Below the pieces are notes generated by a model, which was not told the origin of the DNA, made no database searches, and saw only the letters and a program-made list of their open reading frames with translations. A program made the position numbers and the translations under genes. This document shows, piece by piece, positions 1-11,541 of a stretch of 64,000 nucleotides of DNA. Position 1 is the first letter of the stretch, and every line of letters begins with the position of its first letter. The stretch comes from Bidens hawaiensis. Taxonomy: Eukaryota; Streptophyta; Magnoliopsida; Asterales; Asteraceae. Location: contig JAIQDT010000299.1 in NCBI GenBank assembly GCA_021521415.1, positions 1,116,001 through 1,180,000 of the forward strand, read 5' to 3'.

Positions 1-390
1 ATATTCATCAAGTATTATGCTTTGACTTAGTTCTTCGCTATTCTGAAACATAACGGTAAATAAGTCTAAGATCAGGTATGGTACTAGGTGATTGTGAAAG
101 ACGTATGTAGTCAAAAGGGGATTTGTCCCTCTTATTCGTTGAGAGTAAGATGTCTAAGGCCTGCTAAGTTAAATCAACATAGAATGATCACTTTGTGTCT
201 CTGGATTTGACTTGACATCTGAGACAAAAGGATATATGATAGTTTCACCTAAATCATTTCAAGTAAGGGACTTGAAGGGGATGATGTTATTGAATGGCAC
301 TTCGTCATGCGTATTAGGGGTACTAAACCGTAGTTAGGCGGTATTTGCTACTTGCATCAATCTTCTATGTATCTTGTGCAAGTGGGAGAT
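1..390 (+). other. 3' internal end of a Copia-like retroelement
   Basis: This stretch has no usable ORF. It runs into a purine-rich tract (AGTGGGAGA, 381-389) directly followed by TGTTGG, the usual Copia polypurine-tract/LTR junction. I therefore read it as the noncoding 3' end of a Copia-type or non-autonomous LTR element on the plus strand. The coding part lies outside the window, so no lineage can be given. Confidence 0.4.
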
Positions 391-1130
391 TGTTGGACTC
401 GGTCTGCCCAAGACACATATTATTATTGATGTGGCTAGTACGTTATGATCCACGTCGGATCATACCCAATAACAAGCTAGACAAACACCAATAATATTTG
501 TTTATATATGATATGATCATATCAAATAAATATTAACACTTGCGTTATTTGGAACGAGGTTTCTAAATACATTGTACTTGTGAAATGAATAGATCATATG
601 GATGATTTATATTTTAAGAGAGAGCATTCCATAGTGTTATTTAAGATGGTTAAATAACAATGTGTGAAAATTGTCACCTAGCATGTTGCCTATATTGTGT
701 TACATTTATAAGTAATAAGTTTTATAACACAAATATATAAATGGAAAGTTTGAAAAAAAAAATAATAATAACAAGGAAGGAAGCCCCCCCTCTCTCTTTC
801 TCTCTTGTTATTTTATTATTATTTTCAAATGTTAGTGGGTGCATGCAAGTCTTCTAAGTGGTCAATTAGAGTGGCACCTTGAAGACATCCAACTCTCTTC
901 CTTTCTCTCATTAGTTTTACAAGTAACAAAAAAAAAAAAAAAAAAAACTCTTCCTCCTCTCATTTCTTCTTGAATTCGGCCAAAACAAAAGAAAACAAGG
1001 AGGTGGTTTACAAGTGAAAATCCTAGCTAGATAAGGTGTATTGTCGGGAGCTTGGGGTATACAAGCTTGAGGAACTCATCTTTTGGAGTTCTAGCCTACC
1101 ATTCATCATCTCTTTCACTTTTCCTTGGTT
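391..1130 (+). repeat. LTR of the Copia-like element, right edge not located
   Basis: It starts with TGTTGGACTC immediately after the polypurine tract. It contains AT-rich sequence, a pyrimidine-rich patch near 785-810 and an A-run at about 929-946. I could not find a matching second LTR or a definite CA end, so the right border is approximate. The small ORF at 1125-1358 has no recognisable product. Confidence 0.4.
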
Positions 1131-1731
1131 TTGAAAGGTAGTCTTAACATGCATGGACTTATAGTGACATGCATGTGTTTATTAGTATGTATTTCGTATA
1201 TGAATCCGGGATTGGGTTTTGCATGTATAAAATTGGTTTTATACACCTCAAATTATAAAGATTTAAATCCTTATTCTGCTGCGCTTTTCATAAAAATGGG
1301 ATTTTATGACTTTGATAATTTTGTAAAAACCCAACATTTCAATATTTCATGTTTTTAAACGTTAAATGTCTTACATGATGACAAAAGCTCTACTTAGAAT
1401 ACAAACATATCATGTTAAGAAAGAAAATTTTGAAATAAATTCGATTAACAAAGAAATACAATTATTAAGGATAATGTATTATTTTCGTAATTTAAATAAC
1501 ACCTTGAAAATGTTTATAAAATTAGTTTAAGAAATCATACATATGCAAAGTCGAGTTTATCACTAATCATGTCTTGACTTGAATGTGCGTGCTTAGATGT
1601 CATAGTCAAGAAAGTTTGGATGAGTGATAACTTTTGAAATTTAAGTACATCTTCCTAAACAATATTAAGAATCGTGCGTTACACATCTAGCTAAGTTGGT
1701 AAACCATTGGAGATTCTTACAATTTTGTTAA
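1131..1731. other. AT-rich intergenic DNA, no gene seen
   Basis: No coding potential was found. The one motif of note is TAGCTAAGTTGG at 1688-1699, which fits a Pol III A box. The Pack-MULE begins about 30 bp downstream, and a B-box-like GTTCAATCC appears just beyond the element at 3141-3149. Confidence 0.4.
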
Positions 1732-1965
1732 TAAATTAATTTATCTTTACTCAAATTTCACTCGTAGTCCCTTATCTTCAAAATTGATCTTTTTTGTTCT
1801 TTACATTTCAAAAATCCAACAGCGTTTGTCCTTTTCGCCTAACCCAATTTTTCTCGTTTAGTCAGGTCACGTGCATTGCCACGTGTGAACAAATTAGTCA
1901 TTTTACCTATTAACTTAAAAAAATATTTTAATAAATAAACAAAACAATAAAAAAATATAATATAT
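1732..1965 (+). repeat. left terminal inverted repeat of the Pack-MULE
   Basis: Its reverse complement matches 2867-3109. Shared landmarks include CACTCGT, AAAATTGATCTTTTTT, AACAGCGTTTGTCC and GTCATTTTACCTATTAA. Confidence 0.75.
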
Positions 1966-2139
1966 AATTATACTCTCTCTCTCCTCTCCCCCTTTTCTTC
2001 TTCCTCCTTAGCCAAGCTTTCCGGCCACCACCAAGCTCTCCGGCGACAACCGCCGTCTTCTCCGACAAAACTGCTTCATCACCTCTCCTTCACCATCATC
2101 GTGTCTCCCGCCGGCCACCATCAGTTCGTCATCATCGCA

Positions 2140-2265
2140 AATCACCTACTTTTGTACGACAATTGGAACTTGAAAGTCACTGATTTCGGATTATCAGCTG
2201 TCACGGAACAGATCCGGCACGACGGACTTCTGCACACGCTGTGTGGGATGCCTGCTTACGTGGCC
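2140..2265 (+). pseudogene. captured fragment of a CBL-interacting protein kinase (CIPK)
   Basis: An open frame at 2101-2469 contains about 42 residues that match the CIPK/SnRK3 kinase domain. They run from the end of the catalytic loop ([12 protein letters not shown], where the family has ENLLLD) through the DFG motif (TDFGLSAV) and the activation loop ([14 protein letters not shown]). The usual APE motif is lost: the frame reads ASHL after the tyrosine-valine-alanine. The rest of the kinase and the NAF and PPI domains are missing. The flanking residues are low-complexity Pro/His/Ser-rich and unrelated. It is a transduplicated exon piece, not a working kinase; whether it is transcribed cannot be told from sequence. 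Confidence 0.8.
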
Positions 2266-2866
2266 AGCCATCTGCGCCACCGCCGACAACCACCATCTAC
2301 CGGCCACCAAAGATCTGCACCAACCAAATCCGATATCCATCATCATTTTCCTGCACCCACGAAGAGAGAGAGAGAGAGAGGGAGGGGATCAGTCAACCAT
2401 CGATTTTCCGGCCATCCTTCACGGCGGGCCAACTCCACTACTCCAGTGACGGCGACTATTGAACTCTGATGACAACTCAACATCGGCAACAGTAGCGGTG
2501 GTTCCAGGGTAGGTATCGGCGGTAGTGTAGATTTGGTGTTCGTTCCCAGTCAGATTTAGCTTCGTGAAGACTAAAGGCAACCATCGGTGATAATGGTGGA
2601 TTTGACTATTTGAGTGGATTTGAGCCACAGACCCATTTGCTAGAGTTAGAGAGGAGACTGGCCCATTTTCTAATTTGAGATAAAAAGGAGAGTGTTTATC
2701 TTATCTTCTTTAGAAGAACTATGAATTTATGTGAGGAGGTGTGATCACCATTGAAATGGGTGAATGAGTGCTCTGAGGAGTTTGAGCTTGGTAAAAATAT
2801 TGTATTTCCGGTGAGAGTGGAGATGGCGGTGGTTTTTTTTATAGGAGAGGACGGCGGCGGCGGTGG

Positions 2867-3109
2867 TACATATTATTATTTTTTATTGTTTTTGTTTATT
2901 TTTTAAAACACTTTTCTAATTTAATAGGTAAAATGACCAATTTGCATTTATGTGTAACGCATATGACCTGACTTAACGAAGATTTTTAACAGAGTTAGGT
3001 GAAAAGGACAAACGCTGTTGAATTTTGAAACGTAAAGGACAAAAAAAGATCAATTTTAAAGATAAAAGACCACGAGTGAAATTTGAATGAAAGATAAAGG
3101 ACAATTTAT
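2867..3109 (-). repeat. right terminal inverted repeat of the Pack-MULE
   Basis: It is the reverse complement of 1732-1965 with scattered mismatches and small indels. It ends near GGACAATTTAT; the outer border is uncertain. Confidence 0.75.
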
Positions 3110-3838
3110 GTAATTATGTCATAATTTTATCGTTTATGTTGTTCAATCCAAGTGGGGTTATTAACCTAATGAAAATATGGGTTAACATTATCCACGTTAT
3201 GTGTTTGTGTGTGTGTGGGCGTTACACTTACACATATCTGGTTATATTATATCTTCCAAATATATTGTATTATTGGATACAATTATGATTTATTATTATT
3301 ATTATTATTATTATTATAAAACTGGCATCCAATGCACGCGCACATGCATGAATATATTATATTTTTGAAAACCTCTTACTACAAACAACTCTCTTTAAAT
3401 GCCATAAAATAAAGTGGTGTTCCATTTTCAAGCTGCAAATATCTTTCAAAAATGATTTGTACACTTAAAACAAACTCACTCTCACGCTCATTTCTAAATA
3501 TCCATTATTATTTTAAACATATTAAAGAAACACAAGAGTTCTTTAACCCAATTTTACTATATCAAAACTGTACTTCTATAAGAAAATCTTTAAAATAATA
3601 AATTTTTACCATTTAAATACCACATAGAAATTTTAGTTGAAAAACTTTTCATAGTTAAAACTAGAAGCTTTCTCATGATTTTCTATATATAAAATTATCA
3701 ATAATTTACATTTGGATATATTCCAGCAAGTTGAAAGTAAAACCATAGTAGACCAATTTTCAAATAAATTTAACAATAAAACAAAAACTAACCATTAAAA
3801 ATATCACCAATTGCAAAGCTATTGATAGGATCCAAGAA
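3110..3838. other. AT-rich intergenic DNA with a TTA microsatellite
   Basis: No gene was seen. A (TTA)n run lies at about 3290-3317. The remainder is AT-rich and non-coding downstream of the Alfin-like gene. Confidence 0.5.
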
Positions 3839-4145
3839 TAGAGATGGGCATAAAACTCAATTCCAGACCCAATATGGAACCAGACCCGTCTTACCCGACC
3901 CACATGTACAAACCAGGTTTCGGTTTATCAAAGAAATTATACTTGGACCCCAAACCCACCCGGACCTGATGAATTGGTTCCGTCTCTACATAGTCAAAAC
4001 CTGGCCCAACCCAATAAAACCCAGCAAACCCGGTCAAAAACCCAACCATACCCAGAATCAGTTCCAACCTGCTCCGGTTCTTGACCTTTGTTATCCATAT
4101 CCGGAACCAGTCCCTGAAAAAAAAAACCTGAATTGGCCACCCCTA
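3839..4145. mobile_element. probable non-autonomous hAT (MITE)
   Basis: It begins TAGAGATGGGCA and ends TGGCCACCCCTA. These ends are inverted-repeat-like and resemble the TAGAGATGGCC end of the proven hAT at 20812. The interior is packed with CCCG/ACCCG-type subterminal repeats. I do not see a matching 8-bp target duplication (left TCCAAGAA, right TCGGTGGG), so this is a family guess. The ORF across it is repeat-derived. Confidence 0.45.
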
Positions 4146-4407
4146 TCGGTGGGATCTATCGGAGGGATGTAGCCAAACCATACATCAAAGCAAAATGCCA
4201 CTGCACAAGGTATTAAATCATCAACCAAGCATCATAAACAAATCTAAATATCACCACAAACACACAATCTAAAGTTGAACACTTGAACCGCGACAAAATC
4301 CAGCAACCTATCACCATACATAATAAACTAAATCCGCTCCCAATGTCGTTACTAACCAGAAAACCATAAAAGCGACACCGTAAGCCTTTCTGATACTCCT
4401 GCAGTAA

Positions 4408-7400
4408 CTAAGCCTGAAGTCTAGCCCGTTTGGTGGTGCAAGTTGGGCACTTGTAATGCTTAATATGCTCGGCTTTCGCAGGTGTAATTTTAACACATTT
4501 ACCATGAAACCATCTTTCACAGATATCACAGCAAATCCAAAACTCATCATTTTTATAGTTGTCACCGCAAGCTCCGCATAGGGTTCCTCCTTGTTCATCA
4601 TCATCTTCTTCCTCCTCTCCACTCTCGTCTTCATATTTTGGTGGCGGGGTTGATTTTACCCCTTTTGGGAAAGATTCAGGCGTAGCCCTCGACTGCTAAA
4701 GTAATCAACAGAATTTGTTAATAGGTCAGGCTAAATTATAAATATGTATAAAAATAACCATAAATAATAATAAATGAACGAGCTCTCGGCTCGTTCACTC
4801 TCCTATCAATGGAATGAAAACGCATACCTTGAAAGGTCTTATAATTTTCCCACTTGACTTGCTTTTACTGCCATTGTGTTGAATTTCAACCTGATCCTTA
4901 GGGTATTTAGCCGCTCCGGACACAACTTCATATACAGTAGGAAGATCATTTATCATCTGGAAGAGCCTCTTCCTAAAAAAATTCAAGGACAATAGTAAAA
5001 GAGTGCAACATAGAAGGTTTCCACAAACACGGACTTTTACTCATACCCGACAAATATGAATTAATGTCAAAGATATGCATTCAAAACACTTAAAACATCA
5101 TATATGTCCATTTCATTAACTACTCATTATGATCTTGTCTCCAGACTCCAATCAAGAATAGCAAACAAAGGATGATACTACACGTGTGACTGAGATACTG
5201 TGAAATAATATGTATTTGCCCATTTCCCTATATATAGATATTAGAAAAAAGATCTAGAACATGCAAATCCTTCCAAAGTAGTAATATGATAAAAATAGAA
5301 AAGTTGGAATTAAGATGCAACTAAACAAATGAATGCACTGAAAGTCTGAAACCTCTGGCACATCAAACATATGCATAAAATTAAGCTTCCAAACTCAAAA
5401 CAAAACAGAAAAAAATATATAAAAATGATTAGAAAGATAACGTGTATTGTAAAGCAGAGTGGAACTTCTAATCTCGTCTCTTAGAGAAAAATAAGCTATC
5501 AAGTTGAAGAGGAATACCAAGATACAAAATTATTGGACCAGATAACCAAAAACACAATCAAACGGGATCTTATGATAAACACGAAGAGAGAACACATAAT
5601 TTGATGCCAACCCAGCAATCAACTCTTTTTATTATAAGCTTGCAAAAACCGACACAAAATAAACATTCCCTATACCTATATTTATACTAATCAAAACAAC
5701 ATGAACTTATTCTAGCACAAGCTCTATTAAACCAATAACTCTTAACTAAAAAACTAAACATTCAAATTCAAACTCTTAAGTTTAACTCGATCTTTATCTC
5801 TATTTTTGTTCTCCTTTTTCACATGTGAACTATAATCAGGATTATTTCAAATACTCAATAGCAGACATTTTCACAAAAAACCAGGTGATACGTAGAGTGG
5901 CAACAGCAACAATAATCAAAAGCAGACATATGTTACGCCTTAGGCTTTCGGATATAGTACAACCTAATCTAAAAACTTACAGGTATTTCATCATCACCAA
6001 TTATAAACAATCTTCCATGTTTTTCAACTTTCTAAACGACTTGTAAGTTTCAGATGTATCCAAAACACTCCAACCAAAAGTCAGATGACACAACCAACAT
6101 GGAATAGACCACAATACAAATGGCAATGTTGATGACCAACAGGTAGTGGATATAAACTAGACTCCTTTTCTTTCAACCTAACAAACAAACATACCCAATC
6201 AGATCCCCCTTATTGTAGGGCCTTTGCACATCATTATCCAACAACTAAATCTGGCCAAAATGATGGGCCCCAGCCTTTTTAAAATGATATGGGGATGTTA
6301 ATGTAGCCAATTGGATTTTAAGGCATCAATCAATGAAGCCACAGATGATAAGATAGCAATCCAAGATTTTTTTACCCTGGTCTCTCTAATTTAGAATTTT
6401 TTAATCTTTAGCTGATGATGCTAAGAAAATAAGCATATCAGTTACTATCATAGTCATTGTTTCTTTTAGTGTTTGAATTACACAGTTCTGAAAATTTGAG
6501 CAGCTATGATAGTATTTGAGAATTGAGATAGCACATAAGCACACATCTTTAATACGGTAATTTGATTTTTGCTTCACAATCACAGCAAATACGCAGCACA
6601 CGTGCACGTGTCCAATGTATCTGTGTGCTGGGAGAAGCATTAATGGTTGCAATGATAATGAAAAGAAGACCAACTAAAATTGAAGCATGACAGATTTAAA
6701 AAGAACGAGAAAGAAGCTTGCAGCATACAGAAGAACAAACTGGATTCAAGAAAATGAATAAATCTACTGCATTATACGAACAAGGATTTTTTTTTTAAGT
6801 GAAGGTCTTGGGGGACCAAATGAATTAAAAAATGCAAAAATTATAAAATAATTAAACAATTAAGAAAAAAACTAACTGGATTTCTTCATCTATTCATTTC
6901 CTTAAGTCAATTTATAACACAGATCACTTATCAAAAACTGTTAAAAAATAGCTATCACTAGATTTTGAGAAAACTGATTACACAAACTGCAGAACTCAAA
7001 CGAAGCGTTCCTAAAGAACTCGTACAGTAAAACAGAAAAAAACAAGTTCATGAATTCATAATAATAATCTATACTATTTAATAAATAAAGGATTTTCAAT
7101 GCCACATGGCATCACACAAGATAATTCTTACAAAATTTTCCCACCTCTCTCTCTTATTAAATGCATTTCTCTTTCTTATTAATAATTTTATATTAACTTT
7201 TTTCCTTTTTAATCAATTATTTTCTCTTTTTAATAATTATATTTTGATTTAAAAATTTAATGCAAACATAAATATATTATTTAGTTTTATATAGTTGTAT
7301 TAGTTATTAATACTAAGCTTCTATAAGTAATGATTTTTTATGTTGATTTAGATAAAATAATTAATTTCAAATTTCAAATAAAGAAATTTTCACTTTATGT

Positions 7401-9916
7401 TTGTTTTGCAATGAAGATTAATAAAAGCTAAAGTCAATCACTATAGATGGTTGATTTGTTTTTGAGACAACTTGTTTTAACAGATGGTAAGTTATGTGTT
7501 TCATTATATAAAGTTGAAATAAAAAACAAAACGAAACTACTAATTTTGATAGAGGTTAAAATTACAAATACCGTATACAAAAAAATATTTAGAGATTTAC
7601 GAATTTTCAATAACTTTTTATTTTCATATTGTGTAATGTGTAATTTATTCTACCATATATTATATCTTTATATCATTTGAACATATTTATTGTTTTTCAA
7701 ATTGTGTTATTTTTTAAATAAATTTATTTATTATAACTTGTGTTCTACACGGGTCTTAATGGCTTATGCCATTACATATGAGTGATCCTTACAAAATTTT
7801 CCCATTTCTCTCATGTCAAATATATATTTCTTATTCTTATTAATAGTTTTATATTTTATTCTTTTTTCTTTTTAATCTATTATTTTCTTTTTTAATAATT
7901 ATTTCCTGATTTAAAAAAATTAATACCAGCATAACTATATTATTTAGTTATATACATATTGTACTAGCTATTAATATTAAGTTTTTATAAACAACGAATT
8001 TTCACATTAATTTAGATAAAATAATTAATTTCAAATTTCAAAAAAAGAAATTTTCACTTTATGTTTGTTTTGCAATGAAGATTAATAAAAACCAAGGCCA
8101 ATTGCTTTAGATGATTTGTTTGTTTTTGAGACAACATGTTTTAACATATGGCCAGTTATGTGTTCCATCATATATAGTTAAAACAAAAAATAAAGTGAAA
8201 CTAATAATTTTAATTTGGAGGATAAAGTTACAAATATTTTATACAAAAAAATATTTGAAGATTTACGAATTTTCAACAACTTTTTATTTATAGGTTGTGT
8301 AATGCGTAATTTATGTTACCATATATTATATATTTATATCTTTTGAACATATTTTTTTGTATTTCACATTATGTTATTATTTAATAAATTTATTTATTTT
8401 GACTCGTGTTCTACACGGGTCTTAATGCTATATGTTATTACACATGAGTGATCCTTACAGAATTTTCCCACATCTCTCTTATATTAAATATATATTTCTT
8501 TTTCTTAATAGTTTTATCTTTAATTCCTTTTTCTTCTTAATCTATTATTTTCTTTTCAAATAATTATTTCCTGGTTAAAAAAAATTAATACCAACATAAA
8601 TATAATATTTAGTTTTATATAAATATATTGTATTAGTTATTAATATTAAGCTTTTATAAGTAACAGATTTTCACTTTGATTTAGATAAAATAATTAATTT
8701 CAAATTTCGAGGAAAGAAAATTTCACTTTATGTTTGTTTTGCAATGAAGATTAATAAAAGTTAAGGTTAATCGCTTTACATGGTTTGTTTGTTTTTGAGA
8801 AGCCTGTTTTAACACATGGTCAGCTGGGTGTTTCATATCTAGAGTTGAAACAAAAAACAAAATGAAACTACTAATTTTAATATCAAGGATAAAGTTAAAA
8901 AGTAAATTACAAATATTGTATACAAAAAAATATTTAGAGATTTACAAGTTTGCAACTTTTTATTTCCATACTGTGTATTGTGTAATTTATTCAATTATAT
9001 ATTATATTTTTTATATGTTGAACATTTTTTTTATATTTCACATTGTGTTATTATTTAAATAAATTTATTTGTTTCAACCCGTGTTTTACATGGGTACCTA
9101 ACCTAGTAATCTTATATTAAGTTTAATTGAAGAAACAAACTATTACCTTTCACTCTTACCAAAGCCGAACCGAGCACCAAAATAGTAAGCAACCGAGAGC
9201 AACCACGAATCACTGTGAACCGCTACAAGCGATAACCAGTCCTGCTCCTGCATTCCATCCCGAGCAAAGTTTACACCTAAAGCCGGCTCAGGAATTTCAG
9301 GAGGCACCTCCTCAACAGGCAGATTGACCTCCCATCCTTCACTCGGAAGACCATATAAACACAAGTTTTCTTTCTCTGTAACACAAGGGCATAAAGTTAT
9401 AAACAAATTAGCCATAATTAAAACATATAACCCCATTATTTCCTGCAAGTTCATATCTTTATATATTATACCCTTCAGTAAGACACCTTTTGATCTCTAG
9501 CTTTAACTTTCTGGTACTATTTAGCAAAATGTTGGAAAAGCCGCTAGGCGGTGCCAAATTAGTTGACAGGTGTACTCAGACACAGTAAATTATAAAAAAA
9601 ATTAATTTTAGGAAAATTATATATATGTCGAATATTATAACAAAATACGCAAATATTAATATAAATCAAAATGATACATGTTCAAATAGTATAATATTTC
9701 AAAAATGGATATTCATTTTTTTAATATTATATACATAGTAACCATTTAATTCTCGTCTTCCAAAGTATCATCTGCGTAAAAAATAGCAGAAATCCTACTT
9801 GACCGAGTTGGACCGATTAACTCTCGGTTTGACCAATTCCTACAAAGTACCGAGTACTCGGCTGCCTAGACCGACTTTCTTTACACAATAAATTATAAAA
9901 AAAATAATTTTCAAAA

Positions 9917-9956
<40 letters not shown>

Positions 9957-10499
9957 TTTTGAAAATTATTTTTTTTAATCTCAACCACATATTCCAATCC
10001 ATTTAATTAAATGTGTGGCCTAGAATAGAGTTCTTAATATATATACACATGTCGAATATCATAACAAAATATGTGAATTCTGATATTAATTATAAAGAAA
10101 TTAATTTTCGGAAAATTATATTATTATATATGTCAAAAAATCAGCAAAAATCCGACTTGAGCGAGTAGGTCTGAGTTTGACCAATGAGTTTTTTAAGAGT
10201 AATAATTAAAACATATAGATAGAGATAGAGATAGAATTAGGGTTCAGCAAAAGAAAATGAAGAAATTCAATAGAAACACAAAAGCCAGCTAACCAGGGTC
10301 ACACAGCTGACAAAACTTCTGAACATCTGCAAAACCACAAATCTTGAAAATCAATTATTAAAAAAGAGAGAAAATGAAGAAAAAGGCATGATATGATACC
10401 AGTGGTGAGAGCCTTGACCAAACCAGCTCTTCTTCCTTTGAAGTCATTGAAAACTTCTTCGACGGTTCTGGGTTTCGGTTGCTGCGTCAAGCCTTCCAT
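4408..10499 (-). CDS. AL: Alfin-like (AL) PHD-finger protein, five exons
   Basis: The exons on the minus strand are 10499-10400, 10326-10294, 9375-9147, 4972-4828 and 4695-4408; every intron is GT-AG. The spliced frame is 795 nt (264 aa), normal for the family. Residues 1-140 form the Alfin N-terminal domain ([51 protein letters not shown]). An acidic run precedes the C-terminal PHD finger at residues 209-255 with all eight ligands: C209, C212, C225, C228, H233, C236, C252 and C255. W222 and W231 suit histone reading. Known AL proteins are nuclear and bind H3K4me3. An in-frame ATG five codons upstream (10514) is also possible; I chose the one giving the family-like start MEG. Only the family member is uncertain. 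Intron 3 is 4.2 kb and carries a Helitron. Confidence 0.93.
4973..7067 (-). other. distal part of Alfin-like intron 3
   Basis: This is AT-rich intronic DNA between exon 4 and the Helitron. Short ORFs at 5825-6046 and 6401-6673 have no recognisable family and lie inside the intron. I see no other gene or clear element. Confidence 0.6.
7068..9106 (+). mobile_element. non-autonomous Helitron made of three tandem units
   Basis: It starts TCTATACTATTT after an A and ends CCTAG before a T, the Helitron pattern of insertion between A and T with TC and CTRR ends. About 8 bp before the CTAG is an imperfect hairpin, ACCCGTGT-TTT-ACATGGGT (9077-9095). The body consists of three diverged copies of a ~660-bp unit (about 7068-7750, 7751-8410 and 8411-9106). 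Each contains TACAAAATTTTCCC or a close variant, TTTTGCAATGAAGATTAAT and an ACACGGGT hairpin arm. No Rep-helicase is encoded. The short ORFs in each unit are reading-frame accidents. Confidence 0.65.
9376..10293 (-). other. Alfin-like intron 2 with dispersed short repeats
   Basis: It contains several related AT-rich pieces (around 9580-9670, 9885-9900 and 10050-10140) sharing TCGAATAT-ATAACAAAATA and AAATTATAAAAA. They suggest MITE remnants. GCCGCTAGGCGG-like and CGAGTACTCGG palindromes occur at about 9540 and 9850. Confidence 0.45.
9897..9976. repeat. TA microsatellite inside a long inverted repeat
   Basis: Arms of about 23 bp (TAATTTTCAAAAAACT and its reverse complement) flank a run of about 15 TA units. 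The whole can fold as one hairpin. It lies in intron 2 of the Alfin-like gene. Confidence 0.8.
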
Positions 10500-10603
10500 T
10501 GAATTTGCTATCAATCGGACCGCCGATTAGGGTTTAATCCACATGCAGAAAGAAAGAAAGAAAGAAAGAAAGATTACTGATTATTGATGGAGAAAATGAA
10601 TGA

Positions 10604-10639
<36 letters not shown>

Positions 10640-11239
10640 CCTGGTGAAGTATTTGGGGAATTTTGGGAAATTAGGGTTTGCTGTCCAGATGTGCAAAATG
10701 CAGCAGCATCAATAAATAAATATAAATGTGAAATGAAATAATAAAAGGTTGGGGGAGAAGAGAAAGAGTGGTTTTTATTGATGGGTTTATTTATTTATGA
10801 GATGAGGAGAAAACAGCGGGAACCCAGGGATTGAAAGGGTTTTTGGAACAATTTAGTATCTGGAAATTCATTTTAGGTTTTTTTTTTCTTCAATGAGTTT
10901 AGAAAATCTCATAAGCCTTAAGGATTAAAAAAAGCATTCACAACATTGCCTCCATATTTATATGAATCCTATACTGTACAGAGTAATTGTAATTAGTTGA
11001 GCGTAGAGGAGAAATAAAAAGTTCCTGTTCATAAGTAATTGAGAGAAACATTGTTCATCCTCTATAATTTTACTTGTTTTTTAAAAGTGATTGTGAGTAG
11101 AGAAGAAATAAAAAGTTAATGATAAAAGTATAAAAAATATTATTTTATTGAAAATCAGAGAGAAAATGTATTATTTAGTGTAATTTGATGTTCGGTTAGT
11201 TTGTATATATTTCGATTTGTTATTCAATTAGTTTTAATC
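10500..11239 (-). promoter_or_regulatory. 5' UTR and promoter region of the Alfin-like gene
   Basis: It holds (AAAG)n at 10547-10572, an ATT run at about 10604-10638 and AT-rich sequence with TATAAATG near 10719. The transcription start cannot be fixed. The boundary with the Athila-like LTR upstream is not located. Confidence 0.45.
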
Positions 11240-11396
11240 GTTTATTTTAGGAACTTTGATACTTCATAGGCATTATTGCATTTCAGGTCACGAGTGTTTA
11301 AAGCAGCCAATATGGACCTGTACGAACACGGGATGAAGACCTGGGATGTCCAGCTTGTGAATCGAGACAAAAAACTAACGTAAGCTGGTGAAGGGA

Positions 11397-11541
11397 CCCA
11401 TCGTGATACACGATGGGATGGAAAGAAGGCCATCGCGTATCGCGATGGTATTTAATATTAAATAATTGTTGACTTTGGTCTATTGCGGTATACGATGGAC
11501 TGCGATGGACCAGTGAAGACCCCATCGGGTACCATGATGGG
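11397..11541 (+). repeat. four CCCATCG...CGATGGG dyads in the Athila-like LTR
   Basis: The dyads lie at 11397-11417 (stem CCCATCGTG/CACGATGGG, perfect), 11430-11448 (stem CCATCGCG/CGCGATGG, perfect), about 11479-11500 (imperfect) and 11521-11541 (CCCATC/GATGGG around GGTACC). Outer stems are conserved while inner stem bases change in pairs between the first two. Confidence 0.75.

Larger units (their letters stand above)
1732..3109 (+). mobile_element. MULE-like Pack-type DNA transposon with captured gene DNA
   Basis: The element is about 1.38 kb, bounded by long inverted repeats (about 1732-1965 and 2867-3109). The arms can be aligned across their whole length with few mismatches. No transposase is encoded. 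The interior is GC-richer than the flanks and includes a fragment of a CIPK kinase gene. Long terminal inverted repeats plus captured host exon sequence are the definition of a Pack-MULE. I could not fix a clean 9-bp target-site duplication because the outermost bases are AT-rich, so the exact ends may be a few bases off. Confidence 0.7.

Noticed and set aside
3839..4145. Full acceptance as a hAT MITE
   Set aside because: The flanking 8 bp do not match (TCCAAGAA and TCGGTGGG), so it is kept only at low confidence.
5825..6673. Short ORFs inside the Alfin-like intron
   Set aside because: No family resemblance, AT-rich codon use, and the gene's splice frame bypasses them.
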